A stretch of DNA of 64,000 nt from Schistosoma mansoni (Eukaryota; Platyhelminthes; Trematoda; Strigeidida; Schistosomatidae): assembly GCF_000237925.1 (NCBI RefSeq), contig NW_017386031.1, positions 62,001-126,000 of the forward strand, given 5' to 3'. Shown one piece after another: positions 24,061 to 36,463 of the stretch. The first letter of the stretch is position 1, and each line of letters begins with the position of its first letter. Made by a program: the position numbers and the translations under genes. The notes below the pieces were generated by a model. It had not been told where the DNA came from. It worked only from the letters and a program-made list of their open reading frames with translations, and searched no databases.

Positions 24061-24480
24061 TGTTATATCCTAATGAAGATTAAATTACGGGTAACTTCCG
24101 AGAACTATCAATGGACTAATATATATATTCTTATTGTATAACTATTCAGCAACTAGATTATGTTTACCCATATTCCTTTTCATATAAGCTCTGTTTTGAC
24201 CTATAGACTATTATTATACGATTTACCATTCTCAAGTTATGCCCAATTTATCAATTACAGTCTCCCACAATCCCAACCACTTTTGGCTTCATCTTGTACA
24301 AATATTATTCTCTACTTTATGGTGTGATGTGCTGTTTGGCTTGTATATAAATCCAGTATGTTTTAAATATATGATTTATATTGCGGAGGCTGAGATTGGT
24401 GTTCTGGACTCAACTGGCAGGGCTAGGAGGAAAAAAAAACCAAAAGGGCGCTAGGTTGTTCATACCAGTCGATACGTCAT
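24061..24480 (+). mobile_element. Family C solo-LTR-like element, incomplete
   Basis: Begins TGTTATATCCTAATGAAG and runs in the opposite direction to the 23073 copy. Its far end is lost near 24480. Apart from the 231-bp identical core (24194-24424) it is diverged from its partner. Fossil. Confidence 0.62.
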
Positions 24481-24969
24481 TGGTTTGACACAGTGCTAAG
24501 ATTGTATAAGTTGTATTCGGAATGGCGAATAAGCCTGGCAAAAGACACAAAAATATTGACCTGTTTTACTAATTTTCTTATTCAATTAGGGATAATTACA
24601 ATTTAGCGAGTTCGACTCAACTGTCTCTTCTTACGTAATGAGAGCTATCTTAAAAGAATATTCTATAACTGTCACTCCCAGCATTTATAGAAGCCTGTTA
24701 ACACTTCATTCTTAACGATATTTACATTTACATTCTATACACTTTATTTGTTATTGTTGGGTAATCCATTTTATTTTAAATTTCAGATTATGCATGTAGC
24801 TGAAGTGAAATATGAATTTATTGTATTCTGTAATTAATGTTTTTAGTATATTTAAATTTATTATATGTAGTTAAAATTCAAGCGATTTCAGCTGGATGGA
24901 CGGCAACACGATGAGACGTAACATTTGGAGGAATAAGAAGTTATCAAAACGCTTGTATTTCAAAAGACT

Positions 24970-25472
24970 GCCTCCAAATGCCCTGGTACAGTTGGGGGTA
25001 GGGACGGCCCACTCTCCTCCAAATGCTTTCATATGGTCACGCATATATACTCACTGTTTTTTTCGTGACGAGGGTGTTGTTTACAAAATTAAGGATGGGA
25101 TAAAAAATCTTCGGCGCTAAGACCGAGTTGGTAAGTATAAAAGATACACCTAGAGGAGATATAAAACCCCGATTCCAAAACAATGATGGACATGGGCTTC
25201 AGGATCCTGAGGGAACAAATGGCGTACGAATCCATTCCTGGTCACGAGTTTCCATGGAACTGCATCTAACGTTGTTTCACTGCCTCGTGGATTAGATCTC
25301 AAAGTCAAGAGTTCGGGGAGTAGCTTCCTAAGAAAACCATCTGCTTCTGCTTGTGCACTCAGACAATATTTCAACTTACAAACAAGTTAAATGATAACTA
25401 CTCTGTGTGGCATATATATATTTTGGTACCCTTTTGTACCAATTTTTGTGTTTAAATAAGTATGTAATAAAA
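24970..25472 (+). mobile_element. Repeat A, diverged copy
   Basis: Begins CCTCCAAATGCCCTGGTACA and ends TTAAATAAGTATGTAATAAA. It is more diverged than the other full copies, so likely older. It sits in the DYNLRB intron. Confidence 0.78.
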
Positions 25473-25679
25473 CATAATTATCGATAACTCTGGGAAACAA
25501 GCTTTGATTTATGACTCCTAGCTAATTAAATGAAAGGTTCTCAAGTCAGAAAAGAACCTATAAAAATAACCTACTTTCATATTGAAGCTTACATTCACAC
25601 ATATATCTAGTGTTGTTTGCAATAAAAACGAATGGGTCAATGATTTGTAGAACTATTAAATATCACTTATAATGCTTAC

Positions 25680-25755
25680 CATCTGAGCTTACAATAATTG
25701 CACCAATAACTCCTTTGTGTGCCAACAATCTTTTAAATGTCTCTTCTACTTCTGA
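25680..25755 (-). CDS. DYNLRB: Dynein light chain roadblock, exon 2
   Basis: Encodes SEVEETFKRLLAHKGVIGAI and on to IIVSSDG, which aligns with human DYNLRB1 [26 protein letters not shown]. The roadblock light chain is a small homodimer that binds the dynein intermediate chain in the cytoplasmic and ciliary motors. The acceptor is ATTTTTAAG and the donor is G|GTAAGC. The exon starts in phase 0 and ends in phase 1. The exon with the initiator Met should be upstream (higher coordinates) and may code for only one or two residues, as in vertebrates; it was not located. Confidence 0.88.
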
Positions 25756-26147
25756 CTTAAAAATATAAACAAGTGATGAAGTATGTATTAGCATTCATCA
25801 TAATTACAAAAGTGTGAAGTAACTTATTAAGCTTAGAATTAATGCAAAGAATATGAGACAAAAATTCATTCATCTACAATTCTATCTACTAATGATTAGC
25901 AGACCAATTACACAACATAACAATACCAGCATTTACAAAAATATTGAATATTTTTAATCGTTTAGCTTATCTTAAATTTTCGACCGATGATTAGACAAAC
26001 ATTGAAAATTAAGATTTACGAAGTAACTTTAACTTTGTAATATACAGTCATCTTGAAAGTTAACACAAGTTTTAATTCGTTGACTAGTTAGAAGACTGTT
26101 ATATTGCTCTTTTTTTCAGCCCCATTAGTTAGTTAAAACCAATTAAA

Positions 26148-26601
26148 ACTATGTCTTTTATGTCCTGTTAGTTATCACGTAACTAAATCGCTAATTAGAA
26201 CACCGACTTATTGACTAGACCAATGACACATAAACCAATACGAGCAGCCTTTGAAGTTTTATTAGTCCTCTGAGATAGTAGGTTCTCACCTAACCTGGCC
26301 AGTTTAGTCCAGAACACCAATCTCAACCTCCGCTATATAAATCATGTATTTCAAACATATATAGTTTATAAACAAGCAAATCGGACCGCATTATACTATA
26401 AAATAGAAAATAATAATTGCGCAAGATCAGGCCAAAAGTGGTTGTGTGGGATACTGTAACTAATAAACAGAAGCTTATAATAAAAGAAATATGAATATAC
26501 ATATAACATAGTTTCTTAGTAGTTATACAGTTATATATAACGGCAGTTCATACATAGATCCTAACAGTTACCATTCACCTATTCTTCGTCCGGATATAAC
26601 A
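26148..26601 (-). mobile_element. Family C solo-LTR-like element, decayed
   Basis: Same family: GACCAATGACACATAAACC, CAGAACACCAATCTCAACCT and the end CGGATATAACA. AAAAC precedes 26148 and follows 26601, which may be the target duplication, though the sequence is too simple to be sure. Fossil. Confidence 0.55.
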
Positions 26602-26724
26602 AAAACAAATTAATTTTTTTACTTGAATTAACGGGAGGTGAAAATTACTTATTTACTACAGAGGGATTGTACAAGAAAAGAAATACAGAAAGAGAGAAAG
26701 GATAGAACGTAAACGTAATAATTA

Positions 26725-27292
26725 GATGAGGCTAGAGGTTAGACATAGGGTACTAGGTAAATATGCCAAATAGGTTGATGAGGTAGTGAATCCTTATCTA
26801 TTAAAATAGTTGGGACATGTATTTCGTATAGCCAACTATTGTCTATCTTGACATCCAATGTTGTCTGGTGTAGGAGTAGGTTGATAAAAAACTAGGAGCT
26901 GTCAGATGGAGACGTGACACCAGTCTATGAAGTCATCGACAAATGAACTGAGCCATGTTAGTGAGTATAGACTATCTCGTTGGGGTCTGCGTGATTCCTG
27001 TAACTAATGGTGAGAGACTTTTAATGATATGGCTCAAAATCGTTTGCAATGGCACAGGTACATTCAATCCTTGTCTTCGCCCGAATTCTTCATAACTTTC
27101 TTATGTTTTGATTTCACTAATTTACATTTTCTTGAATCATATCATCGATGCCTGATATTTTTAATCACCACTCATGCTGTAATTACCCCTACTATTCTGG
27201 GGTTTAGCTTGGCAGTTTCATCTCTCTGTACTCATGGGGTATACCAACTGATTTACGTGCGTACTAGGCTGTACGTTGGGACTGACTAAAAT
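26725..27292 (+). mobile_element. LINE A 3' fragment
   Basis: Begins in the EVRHRVLG-coding part (GAGGTTAGACATAGGGTACT), runs through the sequence for MAQNRLQWHRYIQSLSS at 27029 and ends ACGTTGGGACTGACTAA at 27290. Frameshifts and stops are frequent. Confidence 0.75.
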
Positions 27293-27399
27293 TACAACAT
27301 TCAGTTTCGGGTTCTAACACTGAAAAGTGAATACATATATGTGGGATACATCAGTTCGAAAAAATATATTTATCACGATCACTCAATAACGCCGGGTGA

Positions 27400-27744
27400 G
27401 CAATCACAATCAGGTCTTTTAATCGTAACTCAGGAACAGAATATGTATCTATAGCTAAGAATAATTCTTTTGCTAAACGCCAAACAAAACTTGAATATAT
27501 ATTAAAGACCGAGAGTGAAATTAGTGTTGTTTACCCAGACCAACTCATTCAGATAGTACAAGTTTATGTACCCGACTTTGAGAAACATGGAGCGATGAGT
27601 TTCTGCGCGGCTAGTTTTAAGGTATTTCTTCCTTCACGTAAACTACAACAGATTCAGATAAACTTAGTGAATGCAAAATTTTTAGATTCTTTTGAAATAT
27701 TCATTAGACAAACGTTTACTGTATGTAAACTACGTCGATCATAG
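27400..27744 (+). CDS. Unrecognised 114-codon open frame
   Basis: Open from a stop at 27397 to TAG at 27742 without a Met in its first 60 codons, so it would be an exon or a fragment. It contains VYPDQLIQIVQVYVPDFEKH and FLPSRKLQQIQINLVNAKFL. It begins about 110 bases after the 3' end of a LINE A fragment. A possible acceptor is the CACAATCAG near 27412. No family is recognised. It could be an exon of a host gene, the decayed part of an unknown element, or chance; the length is notable for AT-rich DNA. Confidence 0.3.
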   Translation, partial: AITIRSFNRNSGTEYVSIAKNNSFAKRQTKLEYILKTESEISVVYPDQLIQIVQVYVPDFEKHGAMSFCAASFKVFLPSRKLQQIQINLVNAKFLDSFEIFIRQTFTVCKLRRS

Positions 27745-27957
27745 ACTCCATGGTTATTATGAGAGGTTATTTACTAATATGTTAGTGAAAAAGTTAGATG
27801 AAGTGGGAAATTACAAATAAACACTGGTTTTTGTTTAAACTTGATAAGTTTCTTCAAGTTCATATATAACTTTATGGATGGGTAGATCACAGTTGTAATC
27901 TTCTTCAAATTAGTAGTGACCTGATGTAACACTTAGTAAAGAAAGTATACCATAAAC

Positions 27958-28056
27958 TTAGCTAACATTCCCATGGCAACGGCACGAGGTCCGAACATGT
28001 GACTTAGTAGCTGAAAATGGAACGCTCTAACCACTGAGCCACTGCAGCATGGAGTA
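27958..28056 (-). repeat. tRNA-derived SINE head
   Basis: On the minus strand: CAGTGGCTCAGTGGTTAGAG (A box) and TGTTCGGACCTCGTGCC (B box). No hammerhead follows, so this is either a different SINE or a truncated one. It is not a tRNA gene: no cloverleaf is evident. Confidence 0.5.
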
Positions 28057-28300
28057 CATACTTAGATATGGTTAGTGGAGATATTTAGGGGAGTGTAAAG
28101 TTTAAACCATTAAAATGATTGAGACGTTACTCAAGGTGAAGTAACTGAAGAGAAAAAAGATACATTAAGCAAGAACTTAAGAGTAAATAGTAAACTCGTC
28201 GAAGACTGAACCTACATGATTTAAAATCACTCAAGTGTACAAAGTACTGACTGTCAATGCTAATTAACTCACTGTGGTGAGGAAAACACTATGATGAGCG

Positions 28301-28302
<2 letters not shown>

Positions 28303-28333
<31 letters not shown>
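28303..28333. repeat. (TA)n microsatellite
   Basis: An uninterrupted run of TA of about 31 bases. Confidence 0.95.
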
Positions 28334-28336
<3 letters not shown>

Positions 28337-29149
28337 GGCTAAAAGACCTGATGGTATTGAGGCCATGAGAAAGTGAAGCGGTCCATTATTTAACATGGGA
28401 AGTTGCTAAACGGCTTGCTTTTGTAGCAGCCCTAGTTAAGTCTCCTCTCGACGCTGTCTTATTTGGTGAAGATCTAGAAAATACACTAATTCTGCCTTTA
28501 TACAATTAGCTATACACCATCAAATCAACGGTTTTTTAGTGACATCTGGTTTCAAAAAGCTTAATTGCCCTGGGACAAATTCACTTACTCGCAGTCAAAA
28601 TCGATCAACACCGAACTATCTTCGGAACTCACTTCTTTAATTGTCCTACCAGACACATTACAATGGTTGCTTCCAAAATCCTTATACCTTTTTTGACAGA
28701 ACCAGGAGCGAAGGAATCAAGTAGATTACGATAACTCATAAAATGTTTAACAGCCATCCGGAAATCCAGCTAATTTATTGTTTCTTTCTAGTGGTGGACA
28801 TTTCACACTTCTTAAAACCAGATATCTTCACATATGTGCTTATACCACCTAGTTCTGTCTTTTGGTGACGTCATCGGTAATACAAACCACATATACCTAG
28901 AGCATTGGAGTTGGCTCATGATGAGTTAAAGACTAGGTGATAAATATCACTTTTAAATGGCGATATACTTTGAAGGTATGACACTAATACAAATCGTGTG
29001 AGATATGATGTATGCTGAACAGATGGATTAAATATTTGGTAAGTTCTAGTCCACACTCACAAATTTATACTTAATGTCAGTTGCAACTACTTTTTAAGGC
29101 GATGGTTAGGAGATAAAACAAGTTGATATAATAAGCAAATGATAATTAA

Positions 29150-31700
29150 CCACCCGCTTACCATTATCTATGGCGCAACAAATAGATAGGTTGCCGCGGT
29201 GACGATACAGTCGTACGGTTGGTAAGTCCGAAATCCAATATCCAATTTCGTCGTGATGACTTTGTACAAAACGATTGGTTTATTTGCTCCCACTTCTTAT
29301 CGTCTCAGTACGCTCCTAGGTCTCTGGTGGTGTCCAGTAGGCTTTAGCCCAGCCACTCAACTCCAACAACTTTATTCAGAATGATGGTTATTTGTGAGCC
29401 TTCTAATTTGAGTGAGGGCGTTTGTATCAGAGCAGAAGGGTCTCTAGATACTTGTAATCATCACACTAGCAGATAGGAGTTAGGTTGTTTGCAAAGTGAA
29501 GTGTGGTGAAGTGACAACTGGAATGCTTTGAGATGATTGTTTTAAGAGGTAGATAGATAAACGACCAAATAACTAAGCCAATTAATTGGCGATGCACAGT
29601 GTGAGGAGACCAACATGTGAGAGTGAAAGTGGAAACAGAGATGATACTCAAAGTGAGATGGACGCTATTTACTTATGTGTGATGATGATAGCAGTAGTTA
29701 AGCTACGAGACATGGGTCAAGCACAGCAGGTCCAAGGGGAAGTGATAATCTATGGATGAGTATGTGTTTGTCTAGTCCCCTCTTAAAGATAGCCATTGAT
29801 GAGGCTGTGGTCAATTGTGCTGGGAGAGCATTCCGAATTGGGACAACTATTATTGAGGAAAGGTGAGAACTTACCACAGTGTTTGCTCTTTGATATGCAA
29901 TAGTTTCAGAGTTGCCTCAACGAGTGTGATGGTGATGTTCTGGTAGTATGTTTGTGTTGAGATGTTTCGTTGTACGTAGAATGCTTCATGACACTGTCAT
30001 ATCACCTCTTATTCTCCTATTGATCAGCGAGAATAATCACAAGTGTTGGAGTTTGTATCGGTGAGATTCATTAATTGGCCCTATCACCCACTTGTTTGTA
30101 TGTCTCTGTACTTGTTCTAATAGGTTGATGTTTCTTTTGGCGAGCAGGTGGAGGTGACGACACCATGAACTGGAATGTGGGACCGTGTGTGCGTTTTCTG
30201 AAGAGTCACTATAAATTCTTTGGTGATTGAGCCATGTTCTCTTCGCATGAAGCGAAGAACTGCGTTTAACTTGGCTTCATCTCATATGTAGTTGAAGTTG
30301 ATGTCTGGGCTCTCCGAGGTCGTAGGCCTGATGTCATGCTTTAGCGTTACAATCGGCAGACATTAGTTGTGTAGGCTCTTTTAATGTAGCTAAGGTAAGA
30401 AACATTCTCGTTCCTCCAAACTATTTCGTTTGTGACCATGGTAAACACGATTGTACTATGGTCACTTCTTCCTATCGGTGGGTGAGCATGGAGATCGTCG
30501 GATAAAAACCAATCATCTGTCAGTAAACAATTTCAGTTTTGGGGTTTTCCGACCTTACCTCATCTCGCAATGTCACCCACATGTTCATTTAGTCCCGAAA
30601 TTCTCTTCGCACAAAGTGAAGAGTTGCGTTTGCCTCTTATTCTTCAGGTCTGTCTTATCGCCTGCTGCTCCTCATTAACAGCATAGGTCATCCGCATTTT
30701 AAACAGACTGTTGAATAAAGTGTTTTGGCTAGTTTCATGCTAACTGACCACTGTAGGTTTGGGGCTGTTTATCGCGTCTCATTAGCGAGTTCGTGGTCTC
30801 TGTGTTCTGTACGGTTGTCTACTGATCAACATAAAGCGGTACAAACGTGTGTTTCATTTGTGTTTTCTGCCTTTGTCTTACCTAACATGATCAGCTATCA
30901 TAGCATCTGGTGTTACTGGAGAGGTCGTTTTTCGAGGCGCACCAGACTTGCCGTGCCTCAGTGAACTTCTCTGGGTTTCTGAAGTTCACAGATGTCAGAC
31001 GCGAATGCTCAGCAGTCGTGATTTGTGACGGACCAAGTATCCTGGACGCCCCAATTATCGTAAGGTTGTGAAGGCTCGTGTTGCACAATAGCCAACACCA
31101 CTGTTGGATATTGTGTTCGTGGGCTTCATCTTGACTACCACTAACTAGCTCAAGAACTCCTTGAACCACCATTGCGGTTGGTTCTTGAGTGTTTGCTAAT
31201 CTTCTGGTAGTATCTCTGGCGGCTCACGGTTCGTTGCGTATTGCTCGGATTTCAGAGGACCGTTTAATCAATGGTCACTGAAATGTCAGGGAAATTTCTC
31301 CTGTTACGTGTACTTAGTTCAGCGTTACTCTTAATGGTTAGAGTTTACCTTTCGCGATATTTTGGTCCTTATACAGGCGACACAGCTTGGTTGACATGAT
31401 GCTCCTTCTCAACACTGTACAGTATTTATCTTATTGTTTTACTAAAGACTGCCCTGTTTTGTGATAATTTACTTTTGAACTCTGGCAATATATCGTTTTG
31501 GTGCTGTCTCTGTCCAGTAGTCCGCAACATAGGAAGTTTAGCACACACTCTTCTCCTTCTTGTTAGCCCAGCAGTCTTCATAGGAGTAGGGACCTGCGTA
31601 GGAGTATGACCTTGAATACTTATTTGAAGATTTAGCTTCGGTATTTGAGTTGAGTGATCCATGTTGCACACATTTTTGGGGGTTCATTATCTTACTTCGC
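29150..31700. other. GC-richer, G/T-biased block, probable decayed retroelement
   Basis: The plus strand is rich in G and T and the minus strand keeps several short open frames (for example LTRRRRVCAKLPMLRTTGQR near 31500). The composition and run of broken minus-strand frames suggest an old retroelement, but no diagnostic reverse transcriptase or endonuclease motif was seen. Confidence 0.35.
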
Positions 31701-34529
31701 CTTGATAGATGCTGGAGTTTTTGAGCTATTATTAACCCCTGAATAAGGATCTTTACTAGTAATTACCATGGCTGCAACGCAGGTAATCGTGGCGAAGCTA
31801 CTACTTTGTATATTACTCGGTGGAGGAAGTACATAATTTTAGGCAGTTTGGGGGGAGGGGAATCACACATGAAAAATAAGTGGTAATCAAATAAAGCCTG
31901 AAAGGCGCCTTAAATCTCAAGACTAATTTTGTCCGTCCTACCAATCAATCTTGAGGGAATTTGGTAACTTTTATATAAGTCATATGTTTGCAAGAGAATT
32001 AATATTCGTGTGGTCCAGCTGAAGTGAAAGTGATATGTCCGATGCTTACCACTTTAACAAAATTCAAATATAAAGGTAGTAAGTCTTCCGAATGTGTATA
32101 TTTCCGGATTTCATCTAAAACAGGCTTTTTGAGAGACCCCAAAGTTCACATTAGTTCAGTTATGTACCGTGTACCCAAACGAAATTCAGTATTTCCGTGG
32201 TATTCTGTTCTGTGCATCCAATAGTTTGACTGTGAAGCGTTCGCTTTCTTTTAAATAGTATCTTTAGTATTCAGTTAGCGTTGAGTTGGACTTTTCAGTT
32301 ATTTCGTAGATAGTAATTTACAATTTATTTACAGGAATCAAGATCAGTGTGTCAACAAGAACTATTCATGTCATGCTCTACTAGTTACATATTGATAAGC
32401 ATTTGGGTCTGAAAGAACTACTTGAGCACAGTCGAACGTACTGTATTTGGCATTACAATCAGGCTAGGATTAACTCGCAAACACGTTATCAAGTTATCCT
32501 AACAGCACACACTATCAGTCAATAAAGTCCTGTAATGTTTTTATGCTGTTCACAAGGACCGGTTAGTGAGGGTATCCAGTAGTATTTGTATGAAAGTTAA
32601 ATAAGGAATATAATAAATAATTTGCGAAGTAAAAACCATCACAGGTTTAAATTTATTTACAGGCGGTATGGGGCCAAGAAACAGTTCGATATTGAGATCT
32701 CTTGATGTAAACTGTCTCATATTATCCCCGCAATTTATCATAAAATTTCGGAAACAAAACTACTGGATTTATTTCTATATCTCATTGAAACATTTCCCGT
32801 TAGGAAAAACATGAGTATGACGTCTAGCTTCTGCTCATTTATATGCAGATCGTATTGTACAAACAAAGAGGGGGAGTGAATAGAAAAAAATCGAACGAGG
32901 TGTAGATCACTAATGATTGTGGGCCTACCCAAGTTAGAAGTGAATGGTCTGACGAACCAGCTAACTTTGAAGTCACACCTCGTCGTCAGTATCTAGCATG
33001 GATTACACCTTCAACGTATCAAAGTACCATGGCTGCTTTGAAGACTGTATGACACAAAGGGCATGATTATGTAAATATATCAGTATGAATGAGAACAGAG
33101 ATATTAGCGAGACCACCAAGTTTGGGATTATATTCTATGGGGATTACCACTTTGTTGTTTGTTATTTTAAGAAAGTTTGAATACAGAAACATCTGACAGC
33201 ATTACTGTTCGAGTCTTTTTTTCTATGAAATCATCCCAAAGACAAGAAGACAAGTATGGTTGTTAGAGGAATTACATCTTGATTTATGCAAGGGTAACGT
33301 GGTGTGTACCTTTGAAGTGAATGGAAACATAATCTAATGTGGTCACCTGGGCAACTGTCCTTAGCTAGTGGTGCTGCCCGTTAATTTTATATGGTCAGCA
33401 TGAATATCAAACTCTTAGAACAGATTCCTATTTTGGAGGCTTACCAACTTCTACATGCCGGATTATAAGGGATCTTTCGCTACTTTTGACTTAAGCTCAC
33501 TCTCTGAAGCTTCTAAAATTGCAATGAATAGTTGATGGAAAATGAAACATGAATTATTATTTTTAGAAGCGGTCTGGAGCGTTATCATAAATCTTTGATC
33601 ATTAGGGCTTGAGCGCTAGCTACATATTGCGTTTTATAAATGATATCTTGCATTATGCTTAAATTTCTCTTCTTTCTGCTCCTCGTCTTAACACTGCCAA
33701 CTCCGCTAATCTGATAATATTTGAACGATTAAACTAATCCCCATTCATACGATAGCTCTCAGTTCGAGAAATCGTAACAACGCATGAAAAACTATTTGAC
33801 GCTTTTACGATCAATTGACCATGAACTATTTGTTAAACCAACAGAACTACAATGGAGATTAACTGTAAAGATCCTCGTAGGACAGCACAAATGATCTATA
33901 ACCATTTACTATTGGAAAGATGCAAATACAAACGAAATTAATGAGGTCGTACAGTGAATCAGCGGCATATTTACTGTACAGTTAAGTATTTCATGTTGTA
34001 TTCAAATCTATAGTAACAGTAAAATACGATTCCATACTGCTTACCTCGAATTTTGGTTCTTAATTATGTCTTGTTGAAGTTCTAGAGTCATTAGAACTAT
34101 ATCTTTATATCATTTCAAACTCACAGTCTATATCATCTCACTACATAAATGCTGAATATTGAAAATTTAACAAATATTATTCAGGATCTACTTAATTTAT
34201 CCCACTCAACATGATTTAATAATGATGATTGAAATGAATTTTGTTTCAGACTTCTAAAGATGAACAGTTTATGTTCTGAATAAGATGTTTTGATATTCTT
34301 ACTCATTAAATAATACAATCACTTGGTAATGCTTTTATATGCAAACTAAAAATAACATCTAACAGATACAGAAATTAATTTGTCACGTCCTTGTCGGCGG
34401 GTTTCGGGAAAGTTTTAAAAATCAACGAATTATATCATAATTTGGGCATTTCCGGTTTCTTTTCCCATCAAACAGTATGAATTCTTTGTATATGGTTGTA
34501 GAGGTTGTGTAATCTCATTGTATTCGTGA
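31700..34529. other. AT-rich intergenic stretch
   Basis: No gene or recognised repeat. Lies downstream of gene X. Confidence 0.4.
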
Positions 34530-34700
34530 ACCGACATAAGTTCGACCACCATTAAGAACCCAGAAGAACTGGATGGACGCTTCTTCTTAGAATACGTCTA
34601 CTCAGTAGTGATCATCCACAGTTCCGCACGCGAAACTCGAATTCAAGATCTTTAGCTTTGAGCATTAACACTTAACCGTTAGGTGATTTCTTGATGACAA
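34530..34700 (-). repeat. SINE B copy, old
   Basis: Antisense, strongly decayed: GACCACCATTAAGAACCCAG and the head complement CACTTAACCGTTAGGTGA are still visible. Confidence 0.4.
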
Positions 34701-36228
34701 TTTCAAGTGTAGACATATAGCATTAAATATTCAATCAAAATAGACCGGTCAAAACGTCGACTCGGCGTAACTGCATTGCTATTCTTAAAAATATTATGAA
34801 GGTGGAACAGAAGCATCATATTACTTTGATAATGAAAACTTTTATTGAACTAACAAAACAATAAAAGTAACCGTCAAGCAAAGATAAGGTTATTTCGATG
34901 TGAAACGAAAACTCTTTAATTGTTTGCACAATAACCAGAGAGTTACCAAACTAAACGTCGCGAACAGAATAAAGATAATTGAAAAGATGAGCAGAAAACG
35001 ATCTAGATAATAAAGCAAAAAAAGAATTCAGAAATGTCAAGTTATCGAATTTTTAACATTCTAAAAACAAAATGTTATGAACGGTAGGATACTTGTTATA
35101 AAGCTAGGGTTTCTTGTTATAACAGTCCTTTCAATTTTTACACGTATGTGTGGGACGTTAGTTTACCTTAGACAAATATCTACACTAGATTCCCTCCCAG
35201 TGTCTATTCTACAGGACTTCAACACAACTCAAATCAAGAACACAAGATTAACCTGACTAGAACGTCAATATATTTCCACACCAAAATCCGACACAATCCA
35301 GCAACGAGGAACAGTTAACCGATTATACTAAGCATAGGGGAATGTATATAACACATATAACACCTGTCACACTATCTACATGTCTGACTAATAAAAACAA
35401 CCAATCATTATAATTCTCGCCCACGCATCACAAAATGAGGATAATATATAACTGCGAAAAGATATAGGTGTAGATATATTTAAAACTTAAAGCCTTAATG
35501 ATATGCATGAAACTGCTAAGCAATAACGATGGATTAAACATTGAAACAATTAAAACGAAAAACAGGTTAGTAACGTAGGAAATTAAAAAAAAGAGGGAGA
35601 AATAAGTGAGCTAATCTATTTAGACAAGTTTTTACAAGGAGACGATTGATTCTGAGAAGTTGGATATTGTGGAAGAAACGCTACGACACCGCTTATATGA
35701 ACAATATTCTGATGATCGGAAACTAAATTCATATGAAAAGCAAAAAGAAAGATAAAGGAATAAAAATGGATATTGAACAAAGTCAACCGAAAGTATACAA
35801 AAAAATTAGTTAGGATATGAATTTGTATAATAATCTATAACAAAAAAAACCCAGACCAAATCAATATAAGCAATTTATAAAAACAAGATGATACGAATGA
35901 ATGTATCATTGAAAATGTCGAAAGGAAAGTCATATATTTGAATTCAAAGTAAATAAAAGATGACGAGGAAAGTCATTAAAATATATACGCGCCAGATGAG
36001 AACGAAAAAAACAGGACCAAAATGGTAATAAAAAGATTACATTCGATCAACTGCAACTGGAATCTGTGGACGACTCGTCCACAAACACCATGCAAGCATT
36101 TCGAGATAAGGAGACGCCTCAACTTGACAATGAGCTCCGATCGCAGTCGGCAAGCATCGAGATGTCGGGAGAAGTGAACAGTACCGTTGGTCGAATAATT
36201 TGTAGACATGTTAGCAGTACAACAATGT
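34701..36228. other. A-rich stretch incl. likely gene X 3' UTR
   Basis: The plus strand is A-rich. The part just below 36229 should be the 3' UTR of gene X. No clear polyadenylation signal was chosen. Confidence 0.4.
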
Positions 36229-36293
36229 CTAGTGTATGGAGCCTCGTGTTGGACGAGATGCAAAGTGCGATGTGAACCGTCTCGCTTCGATGA
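36229..36293 (-). CDS. Gene X, terminal exon with stop
   Basis: Acceptor CTACTGTTTCAG leads to a 65-nt coding end that finishes the protein with IEARRFTSHFASRPTRGSIH and TAG, in the phase set by exon c. The 3' UTR would run to lower coordinates, into an AT-rich stretch. The exon is less AT-rich than its surroundings. A second frame through the same exon stays open down to 35976 (about 106 codons), so a shifted acceptor would give a much longer tail. Which one is used cannot be told from sequence. Confidence 0.58.
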
Positions 36294-36361
36294 CTGAAAC
36301 AGTAGTCACTCGTTAAGAGTATGAAGCACACACACAATGTGACTGTCAAAGCAAGACTAAC

Positions 36362-36463
36362 CTTTTGTTGATGGAGGCAGTGGATGAATTGTTGTTTCTG
36401 CTTCTGTCTCTGTCATTCTCTCTCCCTCCTCCTCTCCACCTTCTGTCACATTGACACTGGTAG
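36362..36463 (-). CDS. Gene X, exon c (acidic linker)
   Basis: A 102-nt exon between acceptor TTTCTTTAG and donor G|GTTAGT. It codes an acidic, Thr-rich linker including NVTEGGEEEGERMTETEAET and IHPLPPSTK. It enters and leaves in phase 1. The purine-rich coding strand shows as a pyrimidine-rich tract on the plus strand. This looks like a disordered linker. An alternative open frame exists (Arg/Asn-rich), but only this one joins to both neighbours. Confidence 0.62.

Larger units (their letters stand above)
27745..29150. other. AT-rich stretch with SINE head and (TA)n
   Basis: Contains the tRNA-like SINE head and a TA run listed separately. A less AT-rich segment at 28340-28740 looks like decayed coding sequence (AIHHQINGFLVTSGFKKLNC in one frame) but is not recognised. 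Confidence 0.35.

Noticed and set aside
24239-24454. Identical 63-residue peptides at 23211 (minus) and 24239 (plus), as if a duplicated gene
   Set aside because: They come from the perfect inverted repeat inside family C; other copies of the family do not keep the frame.
27958-28056. tRNA gene
   Set aside because: A and B box-like words are present, but no full cloverleaf; it fits a SINE head. The same holds for the heads of SINE B and Sm-alpha copies.
36066-36275. 69-codon plus-strand frame
   Set aside because: Antisense to the terminal exon of gene X, which has good splice support.
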